A DNA stretch of 64,000 bases, from positions 186,001 through 250,000 of the forward strand of contig NZ_JAJNDV010000001.1 of the NCBI RefSeq assembly GCF_021043375.1, in the 5' to 3' direction. This stretch comes from Sphingomonas sp. IC-56. Its GTDB lineage: Bacteria > Pseudomonadota > Alphaproteobacteria > Sphingomonadales > Sphingomonadaceae. A program made the translations under genes and the position numbers. Below the pieces are notes generated by a model, which was given only the letters and a program-made list of their open reading frames with translations, was not told the DNA's origin and made no database searches. Positions 7,487 to 15,823 of this stretch are shown here, piece by piece. Every line of letters starts with the position of its first letter. Positions within the stretch are counted from its first letter, which is position 1.

Positions 7487-10400
7487 TTAGAGACGGATCG
7501 AAACGCCCGCGACGATCTGGCGACCCAGCAGGTCGTAGCCCATGATCGTGTTGCCACGCAGCAGGCCAATACGCGCGCGGCTGTCGGGGACCAGCGGCGG
7601 ATCACGATCGAAGATGTTGTTCGCGGCGACCCGGAACGTCATCTGCTTGTTGATGTCGAAGCTGACCGCGAGGTCGAACCAGTCATAGGCCTTGATGCCC
7701 GGATATTGATCGCGGCGATCGCTTTCGGGCAGCGCCGGGATACCGGTCTCAGCAGGGGCATAGACCGTCATCGGCATGCCGCTGCGGTGACGCCAGTTCA
7801 GCGACACGCTGGCGACACGGTCGGCCGTGGTCCAGGTGGTGCGGAGCTGGTGTGCCCAGGTGGGCATGCTTTCGCCACAGCCATTGCCGAAATAGCCGGT
7901 GCAGTCGCGCGGATCGACGGTGGGAGCGCCCTGGCTGCCGACGCGCGTCATCAGGGTGCCGTTGAAGCCCATGTCGAGCGTACCGGCGCCGCCGAGGCTG
8001 ACGTTGTACTGACCCTGGAAATCCCAGCCATGCGACTGCGACTTGTAGCCGTTGACCGAGCCGCGCGAGACCCAGCCGCTCGACGGGCTGGACGCCGGCG
8101 AGCTCGACAGCGTGCCGTTGGGGGCGCGCACGATGCCGCGGCAGAAATAGTCGTTGCCGGTGGCAAGGCACTCGTTGACCCAATCCGAGGGATTGAGGAA
8201 CGTCAGCTGGTCCTCAAGATCGATCAGCCAGCGATCCACCGAGACGGTAAGCCCAGGGATGAAGCGCGGACGCAGCACCACGCCGACGGTGGTGGTGTAT
8301 GCCGATTCTGGCGTCAGGCCGAAGCCGCCCTCGCGGACAGTGCAGCGATCGTCCGGGCAGATCAGCGAGGCGCTGCCGTACAGATTGTCGGGCAGACCAG
8401 TGTTGCGGCACTGCTCGATCGTGGCGCTGGGGGCCAGGCGCGGGCCGCCCGGATTGGCCGGGTTGACGCGCGGTGCGCAGGGATCGGCGTAGAAGCCCTG
8501 GTTCCAGAAGATGTTGGCCGCGCCGGCCGCCGCGCCGACGCCCGGCGCCGCCTGCGACTTGTTGTACGATCCGCGGAAGATGATGTCCGAGACCGGCGAC
8601 CACACGCCTTCGACCTTCCAGGTGTCGAACTTGCCTTCCAGGCGGTTGTACTTCGACACGCGGTAGCCCGCGTTCAGCTGGAGCAGCTTGGTCCAGGACT
8701 GGTTCTCGACCAGCGGCGCCTGGATTTCGACGTTCGCTTCCAGGATGCTCTGGGTGAAGCGCTGATTCTGGCCGCCATTGTTCTGGATGTAGATCTCGTT
8801 GACGATCGTGCGCTCCATCTCCTCGCGATATTCGGAGCCCAGTGCGATCGCCACGCCTTGCTCGGCGAGGGGCGAGGTGATTCCGTACTTGCCGAGATCG
8901 CCGCTGACGGTGCCGACGAACTGCAGCAGGCGCGGAATGCGCGTGCTGATGCCGCCAGTGGCGCCGCCATAAAGATACTCGTTTAGCGCGCGGTCCTGGT
9001 TGAACGGCGCGAACGCGTTGAACGGTACGCAGCTGGGGTCGGTACCGTTGACCACCGAGCGGCAGGTCGGACGGCCGCCGACGTTCACCACGTCGAGCGA
9101 GCGGTTGATCTTGTCGAACTGCGCGAAGGGCACGTCGATCGTGTCGAGCTTGGCGCGCGAGATCATGCCCGCAACGTCATAGGACCAGACGTCGTCGAAA
9201 CCGCGGCCGCGCAGACCTGCGACGATGCGATAGCCCTCGTTGGTGAACTTCTGCTGCACCAGCGGCAGGCCATCGAAGCGATAGCGCACGTCGATCGGCG
9301 CGAACTGCCCGGCGACCCCGGCATTGGCGCCGCACAGCGTGGCGCCCTGCGACGGCGACAGGAACGGATTGTCGCAGTTCACCCGGAACGGATCGGTGCC
9401 ATAGGCGCCGAAGTTGAAGGTGCGGTTGAGCTGCGTGTTGTACGACTTGTCCTGATAATACAGGCCGGTGGCGTAGAACTCGACATCGTCAGCCAGATCG
9501 GCGGTCAGGAAGCCGCCGGCATTGATGCGCTCGAACGGACGCTGGAACGCCCAATCGTCATACGGGTTCGCCGAGGCGGCGGCAGGGCCGCTGTTGATCG
9601 GAATGAAGGTGCCGTTACCGTTGGGGTTGTTGACCAGGATCTGGCCTGCCGACGGCCCCGCCTGCGGGATGATGGTGCCGGCCGGCGTGAAGCTGGCGCG
9701 CGAGCACGACAGCACCGAGGTATTGGTCGGCTGAACCACTTCGCACTGCGAGAAGGAACGGTCGCGCAGGCGCACGATATCCGACTGGCGGTAGTTCACG
9801 AAGCCGCTGATGTTGACGCGGTCGTCGAACAGGTTCTTGCCCGCCGCGAGGCTGACATCGGTGCGGCCGCCGTCATTGGCCATGCCGGTTGCCGAGTTGA
9901 AGCCGGCGCGGCGAACGGCGTCGGTCACGTCGCCGGCGCGGTTGTCGTGGTTGAAGAAGCTGTAGTTGCCGTCGATCCGGATGCCTTCGAAGTTCTTCTT
10001 CAGCACGAAATTGACGACGCCCGAGACTGCGTCCGAACCGTACACGGAGGAAGCGCCGCCGGTCAGCACGTCGATGCGGTCCACCAGCGCGGTGGGGATG
10101 ATGCCGACGTCGACGGTGTTGGCCAGACCGACGCGCAGGCCGTCGATCAGGGTCAGGGTGCGCTCATAGCCCAGGCTGCGCAGCTTGATGCGCTGGCGGC
10201 CTTCGGAGTCACTGAAATTCTGTTCGGAATTGACCTGCACCTGCGGCAGGCGGTTGAGCACTTCCTCGATCGTCGTCGCGCCCTGGGCAGCGATTTCGGC
10301 GGAGGTGGTGGTGACGATCGGCGCGGCGGAACGGTTGTTCGGGCGCTGGATGCGGGTGCCGGTGACGACGACGTCTTCGGTGCTCTCCGCGCGAACATCG

Positions 10401-10540
10401 GCGCGATCGGTCTGGCTGGCCAGTTCGGCCGCAGCTACCGGGTCACCCGCGGCGACGGGCGCTTCCTGCGCGGCGGCGGGCACTGCGACCAGCGCAGCCA
10501 CGCAACACGTCGTGGCCAGTAATTCCTTCAGCAACATCAT
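7487..10540 (-). CDS. TonB-dependent outer-membrane receptor
   Basis: 1017 residues. A signal peptide (MMLLKELLATTCCVAALVAV...AAAQE) is followed by a TonB-box-like segment (EDVVVTGTRI near 56). Next come a plug domain (SAAPIVTTTSAEIAAQG to GGASSVYGSDAVSGVVNFVLKKNFEG) and a long beta-barrel with many paired cysteines in loops (e.g. CNNPFLSPSQGATLCGA-like and RDCTGYFGNGCGES). AGGGG 5 bases before the first ATG supports the start. Sphingomonads have dozens of such receptors for glycans, siderophores or peptides; no neighbouring gene reveals this one's substrate. It has its own terminator and appears monocistronic. Confidence 0.95.
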   Translation of the reverse strand: MMLLKELLATTCCVAALVAVPAAAQEAPVAAGDPVAAAELASQTDRADVRAESTEDVVVTGTRIQRPNNRSAAPIVTTTSAEIAAQGATTIEEVLNRLPQVQVNSEQNFSDSEGRQRIKLRSLGYERTLTLIDGLRVGLANTVDVGIIPTALVDRIDVLTGGASSVYGSDAVSGVVNFVLKKNFEGIRIDGNYSFFNHDNRAGDVTDAVRRAGFNSATGMANDGGRTDVSLAAGKNLFDDRVNISGFVNYRQSDIVRLRDRSFSQCEVVQPTNTSVLSCSRASFTPAGTIIPQAGPSAGQILVNNPNGNGTFIPINSGPAAASANPYDDWAFQRPFERINAGGFLTADLADDVEFYATGLYYQDKSYNTQLNRTFNFGAYGTDPFRVNCDNPFLSPSQGATLCGANAGVAGQFAPIDVRYRFDGLPLVQQKFTNEGYRIVAGLRGRGFDDVWSYDVAGMISRAKLDTIDVPFAQFDKINRSLDVVNVGGRPTCRSVVNGTDPSCVPFNAFAPFNQDRALNEYLYGGATGGISTRIPRLLQFVGTVSGDLGKYGITSPLAEQGVAIALGSEYREEMERTIVNEIYIQNNGGQNQRFTQSILEANVEIQAPLVENQSWTKLLQLNAGYRVSKYNRLEGKFDTWKVEGVWSPVSDIIFRGSYNKSQAAPGVGAAAGAANIFWNQGFYADPCAPRVNPANPGGPRLAPSATIEQCRNTGLPDNLYGSASLICPDDRCTVREGGFGLTPESAYTTTVGVVLRPRFIPGLTVSVDRWLIDLEDQLTFLNPSDWVNECLATGNDYFCRGIVRAPNGTLSSSPASSPSSGWVSRGSVNGYKSQSHGWDFQGQYNVSLGGAGTLDMGFNGTLMTRVGSQGAPTVDPRDCTGYFGNGCGESMPTWAHQLRTTWTTADRVASVSLNWRHRSGMPMTVYAPAETGIPALPESDRRDQYPGIKAYDWFDLAVSFDINKQMTFRVAANNIFDRDPPLVPDSRARIGLLRGNTIMGYDLLGRQIVAGVSIRL

Positions 10541-10877
10541 TACGTCCCCTTATCTCGCTCCCAGAGCGCCGGGGATCAAATCGGTTGGCCGCTTCTTATG
10601 CGATCAAACCGCTACACACGCGTTTGGCTACCTGTCCAATTCCGCGCACACCGTTCCCCAACGCCGGTAATATTGATGCTGTCATAAAGAGGTCACCAAA
10701 ACAATACCTCTTCGTCGCATTGGTACGCGAATGTTTCTGATTGTGGCTGATGGGCACCGCCATCATGTCGCATTGCCCGGAGCGCGCACAGAAAAGCCCG
10801 GCAAGGACGTCCTTGCCGGGCTTTCCCAATTCACTGGCTTGACGACAGCCCCGCCATGCGCTTGTCCGTACGCGCGT
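10541..10877. other. Intergenic region between TonB receptor and tRNA-Leu
   Basis: 337 bases without a credible gene. It must contain the promoter of the TonB receptor gene. The only structured signals I see are a dyad AAGAGGT-N12-ACCTCTT (10687-10712), about 150 bases upstream of the receptor start and a possible operator, and the long palindrome listed separately at 10793-10824. Confidence 0.5.
10793..10824. terminator. Perfect 32-bp palindrome, bidirectional terminator-like
   Basis: The arm AAAGCCCGGCAAGG, the self-complementary centre ACGT and the inverted arm form a 32-bp palindrome ending in CTTTC on the plus strand and CTTTTC on the minus strand. It lies between tRNA-Leu and the TonB receptor promoter. 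It could stop readthrough in the minus direction from the small membrane-protein gene across the tRNA locus. Confidence 0.55.
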
Positions 10878-10963
10878 GCGGACGTGGCGGAATGGTAGAC
10901 GCCGGGGACTTAAAATCCCCTGCCCTTCGGGGCGTGCGGGTTCGAGTCCCGCCGTCCGTACCA
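10878..10963 (+). tRNA. tRNA-Leu (anticodon UAA)
   Basis: 86 nt, class II tRNA with CCA encoded. The anticodon stem GGGGA/TCCCC holds the loop CTTAAAA (anticodon TAA). The variable arm is GCCC-TTCG-GGGC and the T-arm GCGGG-TTCGAGT-CCCGC. The acceptor stem GCGGACG/CGTCCGT has a G1-U72 wobble in place of the usual G-C. Confidence 0.95.
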
Positions 10964-10976
10964 GCCGAGCCGAAGC

Positions 10977-11210
10977 TTAGTTGCTGTCGGGCTCGTCGTC
11001 GTTCTCGGTCGCGACCACAACGACGCCAGCCACAACGGCGGCAACGCCCAGGACGGCGATGATCGGAGCGCCGGCAACGAGGCCTTCCGACTCTTCCGAC
11101 GAGGTCGAGCTGCGAAGCGACAGCTTCGAAGCGTTGCCAGCTGCAACGGCAGGCGCCGCAGCAAGCGTGAGGGCTGCAACAGCTGCAGCAGTCTTAGAAA
11201 TCATACGCAT
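10977..11210 (-). CDS. Small exported single-pass membrane protein with acidic tail
   Basis: 77 residues. The start MRMISKTAAAVAALTLAAAP is supported by AAGGGAG 7 bases upstream. It has a signal peptide with probable cleavage after AVAAG, a short serine/acidic segment (LSLRSSTSSEESEG) and one hydrophobic helix (APIIAVLGVAAVVAGVVVV). It ends in the acidic tail ATENDDEPDSN. No named domain is recognised; short proteins of this design are frequent in sphingomonads. It lies antisense-adjacent to tRNA-Leu (13 bases from its end) and its transcript would run into the tRNA locus. Confidence 0.75.
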   Translation of the reverse strand: MRMISKTAAAVAALTLAAAPAVAAGNASKLSLRSSTSSEESEGLVAGAPIIAVLGVAAVVAGVVVVATENDDEPDSN

Positions 11211-11403
11211 GGAGTAACTCCCTTGGGGCTTAAGCCAAGCGCACAACCCATCCCCCGGTAAACAGTTCCGGCAAATATTGGTGCGCCGCAGTAATTATCG
11301 GCCTAACACCTGGGGTCGTCAACCTAGGTCTGGGGTTGGCACGGGCATCGGAGCACCATAGACGACAAAGCGTTCACCGCCCGGAGCGTAGATCATCCGC
11401 ATT

Positions 11404-12843
11404 GTGCCTGCCTTGATGCTGCTGCTGACGCTGCCAAGCTGCGGCCAGGCGCCGCGGCGGCAGGGGAATGTGCCGGTGGTCGCGAGCACGATTGGCGGCG
11501 CGGCGGCGCTGCGCGACCCCAGCAGTGGCAGGCTCGACTTTGCGCAGCGCGTGCTGGTGGATGCGACGGCGCAGGGGCTGGTGCGCTTCGATGCCGCAGG
11601 CGGGATCGAGCCGGGGTTGGCCGAGCGCTGGATCGTGATCGACGACGGGCGCAGCTACATCTTTCGCCTGCGCGAGGCCTATTGGTCCGATGGCAGCCCC
11701 GTGAGTGCCGACGAAGTAGTCCGGTCGCTCCGCCGCGCGGCGGCGGCGGGGAGCCGCAATGCGCTCACGCCTTATCTTGCTGTGATTGACCAAATCGTTG
11801 AGATGACGCCGCAAATCATAGAAGTGCGGCTGAAACGGCCGCGCCCCGATCTGTTGAAACTGTTTGCGCAGCCAGAGCTGGCAGTGCTTCGCGCAAGCTC
11901 GCTGAGCGGCAGCGGCCCATTTCGGGCGGAGGCAACGCGCGCCGGGGTGATGCTGCGCGCCATCCCGGGCCCCGGCGACGATGATGCCAATGCCACGCCG
12001 GAAAACAGCCTGCGCCTGTTTGGCGAGCGCGCGGCAGTGGCGATCGCACGCTTTCGCGCCGGCCAGTCCGACCTGATCCTGGGCGGGAGCTTCCGCGATT
12101 GGCCGATTACTGCGGGCGTTGGTATCAACCCGGCCAATCTCCACATCGATCCCGCGCGAGGGCTGTTCGGGCTGGCAGTGGTGCGCCGTGAAGGGTTCCT
12201 GGCCGACGCAGGCAATCGCGCCGCGATCTCCATGGCAGTGGACCGCGCTCGGCTTACCAGCGCAGTGATGCCCGATTGGGCCCCCACTGAAACCCTGCTG
12301 CCAGCGCAGCTCGACTCGGCGGTGCCGCCGGCATTGCCGACCTGGAGCATCATGTCGCTCGACGCGCGACGCGAGGCGGCGCGGGCGCGTGTCCGGTTGT
12401 GGCAGCAGATGCATGCAGGACCTGTGACGATCCGCATCGCCCTTCCCTCCGGTCCTGGCGCCACATTGGTCTGGGGACACCTGGCCGAAGCGATGCTGCG
12501 GATCGGGCTGTCACCGGTGCGCGTCGCCGCCGATGCGCAGGCCGAGTTGCGGCTGATCGACGAAGTGGCGCCCTATGACAGCGGACGCTGGTATGTGAAC
12601 ACGGCTTGCGCGGCTTGCTCCCCTGAGGCGGAATCGCTGATCGCGGCAGGGCGCGAGGCACCCGATCTTGCGCAGCGGGCGCAGCGTATCGCCGAAGCCG
12701 ATGCCGAGCTTACCCGCGACGCGGCGTTTATCCCGCTCGCCCAGCCGCTGCGCTGGTCGGCGGTGGCGCTGCGGCTCGACGCCTGGCAGAGGAACACGCG
12801 CGCATGGCACCCGTTGAATCATCTGCGCAACGACAAGGAGTAG
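11404..12843 (+). CDS. Peptide/oligopeptide ABC transporter substrate-binding-like lipoprotein (family 5)
   Basis: 479 residues from a GTG. A short lipoprotein signal (MPALMLLLTLPSC, Cys13) is followed by an SBP family 5 body. Typical elements are an N-terminal segment FAQRVLVDATAQGLVRFDAAGGIEPGLAERW, then FRLREAYWSDGSPVSADEVVRSLRR and LKLFAQPELAVL. The protein is shorter than DppA/OppA (about 530). No permease or ATPase gene is adjacent; the next gene, 1 base downstream, encodes a DUF4112 protein. It may be an orphan binding protein or may serve a transporter encoded elsewhere. Confidence 0.85.
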   Translation: MPALMLLLTLPSCGQAPRRQGNVPVVASTIGGAAALRDPSSGRLDFAQRVLVDATAQGLVRFDAAGGIEPGLAERWIVIDDGRSYIFRLREAYWSDGSPVSADEVVRSLRRAAAAGSRNALTPYLAVIDQIVEMTPQIIEVRLKRPRPDLLKLFAQPELAVLRASSLSGSGPFRAEATRAGVMLRAIPGPGDDDANATPENSLRLFGERAAVAIARFRAGQSDLILGGSFRDWPITAGVGINPANLHIDPARGLFGLAVVRREGFLADAGNRAAISMAVDRARLTSAVMPDWAPTETLLPAQLDSAVPPALPTWSIMSLDARREAARARVRLWQQMHAGPVTIRIALPSGPGATLVWGHLAEAMLRIGLSPVRVAADAQAELRLIDEVAPYDSGRWYVNTACAACSPEAESLIAAGREAPDLAQRAQRIAEADAELTRDAAFIPLAQPLRWSAVALRLDAWQRNTRAWHPLNHLRNDKE

Positions 12844-12844
12844 C

Positions 12845-13270
12845 ATGGTGCCAAAGACGACGCGGATGGATCCCAGCGGCATGGGCCGCGTGCCGATCGG
12901 CAAGGATCCCGCCGCCGTGCGTGCGCGTGTCGAGGCGATGGAAAAGGTGCTCGAGCGCGGCTTCACCATTCCCGGTACCAAGCAGACCTTTGGCCTGGAC
13001 GTGATGCTGGACCTGATCCCCGGCATCGGCACCACCGTCGCGGCGGGGATGGGCCTCTACATGGCGTGGGAGGCGCGCAATCTCGGCATGTCCAAGACCG
13101 CGATCGCGCGAATGGCCGGCAACGTCGGCGTGGACTGGGCGCTGGGGCTGATCCCCTGGGTAGGCGCCATTCCGGACTTCTTCTTCCGTTCCAACACGCG
13201 CAACCTGAAGATCATCCGGCGGCACCTGGACAAGCATCACCCCTCGACGGTGACGATCACCCCGCGCTGA
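12845..13270 (+). CDS. DUF4112 domain membrane-associated protein
   Basis: 141 residues. The conserved DUF4112 pattern is present: VEAMEKVLERGFTIPGTKQTFGLDVMLDLIPGIGTTVAAGM, then a GNVGVDWALGLIPWVGAIPDFFFRSNTRNLKII block. The hydrophobic stretches at about 55-75 and 95-115 suggest membrane association. Its start follows the upstream binding-protein stop by one base, so the two are very likely cotranscribed. Its last 14 bases overlap the 3' end of the convergent nadC. Function unknown. Confidence 0.9.
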   Translation: MVPKTTRMDPSGMGRVPIGKDPAAVRARVEAMEKVLERGFTIPGTKQTFGLDVMLDLIPGIGTTVAAGMGLYMAWEARNLGMSKTAIARMAGNVGVDWALGLIPWVGAIPDFFFRSNTRNLKIIRRHLDKHHPSTVTITPR

Positions 13271-14102
13271 AATCGAGCCCGATATCGGCGGCTGGCGCGG
13301 ACTGGGTGAGCCGGCCGACGCTGACATAGGTGACGCCACTCTCCGCGATGGCGCGGATCGTGTCGAGGCGCACGCCGCCCGAGGCTTCGGTCGGCACGCG
13401 GCCGGCGACCTGCTCCACCGCCTGGCGCAGTGTGGCAGGGTCCATGTTGTCGAGCAGCAAGTGCGTAGCCCCGGCGTCGAGCGCGGGGGCGATCTGGTCC
13501 AGCCGATCGACTTCGACGATGATGGTAGCGATGCCGGCGGCGGCGGCACGGCGGGCCGCCTCCCCCACCGATCCTGCGACTGCGACATGATTGTCCTTGA
13601 TCATCGCCGCGTCCCACAGGCCCATGCGGTGGTTCTTCGCGCCGCCCATGCGCGTGGCGTATTTCTCCAGTACGCGAAGGCCCGGGAGGGTCTTGCGGGT
13701 GTCGAGCAAGGTGGCGCCGGTGCCCGTGATTGCATCGACATAGAGGCCGGTCAGCGTGGCGATGCCCGAGAGATGCTGCACCGTGTTGAGTGCCGATCGC
13801 TCGGCGGTCAGCATGGCGCGGGCGCGACCGTGGAGGCGCAGCAGTTCGGTACCCGCAGGCACCTGGTCGCCATCTTCCACCAGCCGCTCCAGCCGTACTT
13901 CGGGATCGAGCGCACGGAAGAACGCTTCGGCGATCGGCAGCCCGGCCACCGTGATCGCGTCGCGGCTGTCCATCACGCCGGTGAACACCGCATCCTCCGG
14001 GATAATTGCGGCGGAGGTGATATCGCCGACATCCCCCAGATCCTCGTCCAGGGTGGAGCGCAGGAAGGCGTCGAGATTGAAGCGGTCGAGCTGGAAGGTC
14101 AT
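13257..14102 (-). CDS. nadC: Nicotinate-nucleotide diphosphorylase (carboxylating)
   Basis: 281 residues; AGGAGG 5 bases upstream of the ATG at 14102 supports the start. It converts quinolinate and PRPP to nicotinate mononucleotide, CO2 and PPi in de novo NAD synthesis. Signatures are EDLGDVGDITSAAII, ERSALNTVQHLSGIAT, LDTRKTLPGLRVLEKYA, GGAKNHRMGLWDAAMIKDNH and the C-terminal EASGGVRLDTIRAIAESGVTYVSVG. It is the last gene of the minus-strand run MBL-DUF4230-nadA-DUF1003-nadC. nadB is not in the window. Confidence 0.96.
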   Translation of the reverse strand: MTFQLDRFNLDAFLRSTLDEDLGDVGDITSAAIIPEDAVFTGVMDSRDAITVAGLPIAEAFFRALDPEVRLERLVEDGDQVPAGTELLRLHGRARAMLTAERSALNTVQHLSGIATLTGLYVDAITGTGATLLDTRKTLPGLRVLEKYATRMGGAKNHRMGLWDAAMIKDNHVAVAGSVGEAARRAAAAGIATIIVEVDRLDQIAPALDAGATHLLLDNMDPATLRQAVEQVAGRVPTEASGGVRLDTIRAIAESGVTYVSVGRLTQSAPAADIGLDFSAG

Positions 14103-14133
14103 GGTGCCCTCCTAATCGGCGGCCGGGCGCTTG

Positions 14134-14688
14134 TCAGCCCGGCTGGCCCTCCTGCTTTCCGTCCATAACGTCGAGCACGGCCTCTGGCGCCACATCGCGT
14201 TCGATCTCGCGCACTTCGTCGTCATGCGCTTGCGCGATGTCGAGTTTCTCGGCGATGGCGCGGACCATGCCGGCAAGCTTGGTCACCTCATGCTCGGTCA
14301 GCAGGTTGATCTGGAGGTCCAGATCGGCCCGGCGGTCGGCGGCGGTCATCATCCGGTTCTGGCTGATGAGCACGAAGGTGGAGAGGAAGATCGCCTCCAC
14401 CGATGCTTCCATCGCCAGCACCACGAAACTGGGGTCCCATTGCGGCACGCCCGGTATCCAGCCGAGATTGGCCGTAATCCAGAAGCCGAAGACAACGAGG
14501 TGCAGGTAGACGAACGCCATCGATCCGGTGAAGCCGGTGATCCTGTCGGCAATCCGTTCCTGCAGGCCGGCCTGCGCCGCCTCGGCATGGCGGCGCTCGG
14601 TCAACACTTCGATGTTGCGCAGAAGCGCGCTGTTAAGCGTGCCGGAGCGAAGCCGCGCGGGGCCGTTTGGATGATCTTCCTGCTGCAA
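14134..14688 (-). CDS. DUF1003 inner-membrane protein
   Basis: About 184 residues if started at the TTG at 14688, which has GAGGAA about 7-8 bases upstream; an upstream TTG (14703) lacks a ribosome-binding site. It contains the DUF1003 core: ERIADRITGFTGSMAFVYLHLVVFGFWITANLGWIPGVPQWDPSFVVLAMEASVEAIFLSTFVLISQNRM (two membrane helices). A coiled-coil-like C-terminal half follows (DLQINLLTEHEVTKLAGMVRAIAEKLDI). The family has unknown function. It is located between nadA and nadC, 31 bases before nadC. Confidence 0.88.
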   Translation of the reverse strand: MQQEDHPNGPARLRSGTLNSALLRNIEVLTERRHAEAAQAGLQERIADRITGFTGSMAFVYLHLVVFGFWITANLGWIPGVPQWDPSFVVLAMEASVEAIFLSTFVLISQNRMMTAADRRADLDLQINLLTEHEVTKLAGMVRAIAEKLDIAQAHDDEVREIERDVAPEAVLDVMDGKQEGQPG

Positions 14689-14748
14689 CCGCTTGTTCCT
14701 CAAAGGGTAAGCGGCGGCAACGCACGAGCAGCCCGCGCGTTCAGATCC

Positions 14749-15789
14749 TTAATCGCCCGTGACGCGCACCGGCCCGAGGTCGCCATATCCGACGCTGGAG
14801 CTGGCGAGTTCGAGCATGCGGTCGAGGCTCTTCTTGGCCTTCAGACGCATGTCTTCCTCAATCTCGATGCGCGGGTTCAAGTCGCGCAGCGCGAGGTACA
14901 GCTTTTCCATGTCGTTCAGCGCCATGAAGGGGCAGATGTTGCAGTTGCAGTTGCCGTCCGCGCCCGGCGCGCCGATGAAGTTCTTGCCCGGGAGCGCCTT
15001 TTCCATCTGGTGGATGATGTGCGGCTCGGTCGCGACGATCAGCGTGTCGCCGGGGAAGCTCTGCGCGAACTCCAGGATGCCGCGGGTCGACCCGACATAA
15101 TCGGCATGGTCGAGGATGTGCGGCGGGCATTCGGGGTGCGCGGCTATCGGCGCGCCGGGGTGCTGCGCCTTGAGCTTGAGCAGTTCGGTCTCGCTGAACG
15201 CCTCGTGCACGATGCAGACGCCCGGCCACAGCAGCATCTCCCGCTCGGTGACGCGCGTGAGGTAGCCGCCAAGGTTGCGGTCGGGGCCGAAGATGATCTT
15301 CTGCTCGGGCGGGATCTGCGCGAGGATGCGCTCGGCCGAGGAGCTGGTGACGATGATGTCGCTGAGCGCCTTCACCTCCACCGAACAGTTGATGTAGGTG
15401 AGCGCAATGTGATCGGGGTGCTGCGCGCGGAAGGCGGCGAACTGCTCGGGCGGGCAGCTGTCTTCCAGGCTGCACCCCGCGTTCATGTCGGGCAGCACGA
15501 CGATCTTGTCGGGCGACAGGATCTTGGCGGTTTCGGCCATGAAGCGGACGCCGCAGAACGCGATGACGTCCGCGTCGGTTTCAGCGGCCTTGCGGCTGAG
15601 GTCCAGGCTGTCGCCGACGAAATCTGCCAGGTCCTGAAGCTCGGGCTTCTGGTAATAATGCGCCAGGATGACGGCGTTGCGCTCCTTGCGCAGCCGCTCG
15701 ATCTCCGCGCGCAGGTCCAGCCCTGCCATCCCCTGCCCCAGCCGTGCGTCCATGTGCTTGTTCAACCCCGTGGTGTTCGGGGGCGACAT
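14749..15789 (-). CDS. nadA: Quinolinate synthase (4Fe-4S)
   Basis: About 346 residues from MSPPNTTGLNKHMDARLG; the exact start is uncertain because the Shine-Dalgarno is weak, and a start 36 bases later is also possible. Conserved segments are ILAHYYQKPELQDLADFVGDSLDLS, FCGVRFMAETAKIL, MNAGCSLEDSC, TYINCSVEVKALSD, HPECPP, GSTRGILEFA and the cluster region NCNCNICPFMALN. It condenses iminoaspartate with DHAP to quinolinate. The iminoaspartate source (NadB or aspartate dehydrogenase) must be encoded elsewhere. Confidence 0.96.
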   Translation of the reverse strand: MSPPNTTGLNKHMDARLGQGMAGLDLRAEIERLRKERNAVILAHYYQKPELQDLADFVGDSLDLSRKAAETDADVIAFCGVRFMAETAKILSPDKIVVLPDMNAGCSLEDSCPPEQFAAFRAQHPDHIALTYINCSVEVKALSDIIVTSSSAERILAQIPPEQKIIFGPDRNLGGYLTRVTEREMLLWPGVCIVHEAFSETELLKLKAQHPGAPIAAHPECPPHILDHADYVGSTRGILEFAQSFPGDTLIVATEPHIIHQMEKALPGKNFIGAPGADGNCNCNICPFMALNDMEKLYLALRDLNPRIEIEEDMRLKAKKSLDRMLELASSSVGYGDLGPVRVTGD

Positions 15790-15823
15790 GGCCCTGCGCG
15801 CGGCAGGGATCAAGCCCGCGCGG

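Noticed and set aside
10596..10829. 77-codon minus-strand frame between the TonB receptor and tRNA-Leu
   Set aside because: It starts within a perfect palindrome, lacks a ribosome-binding site and has no recognisable composition. The stretch is better read as promoter and terminator DNA.
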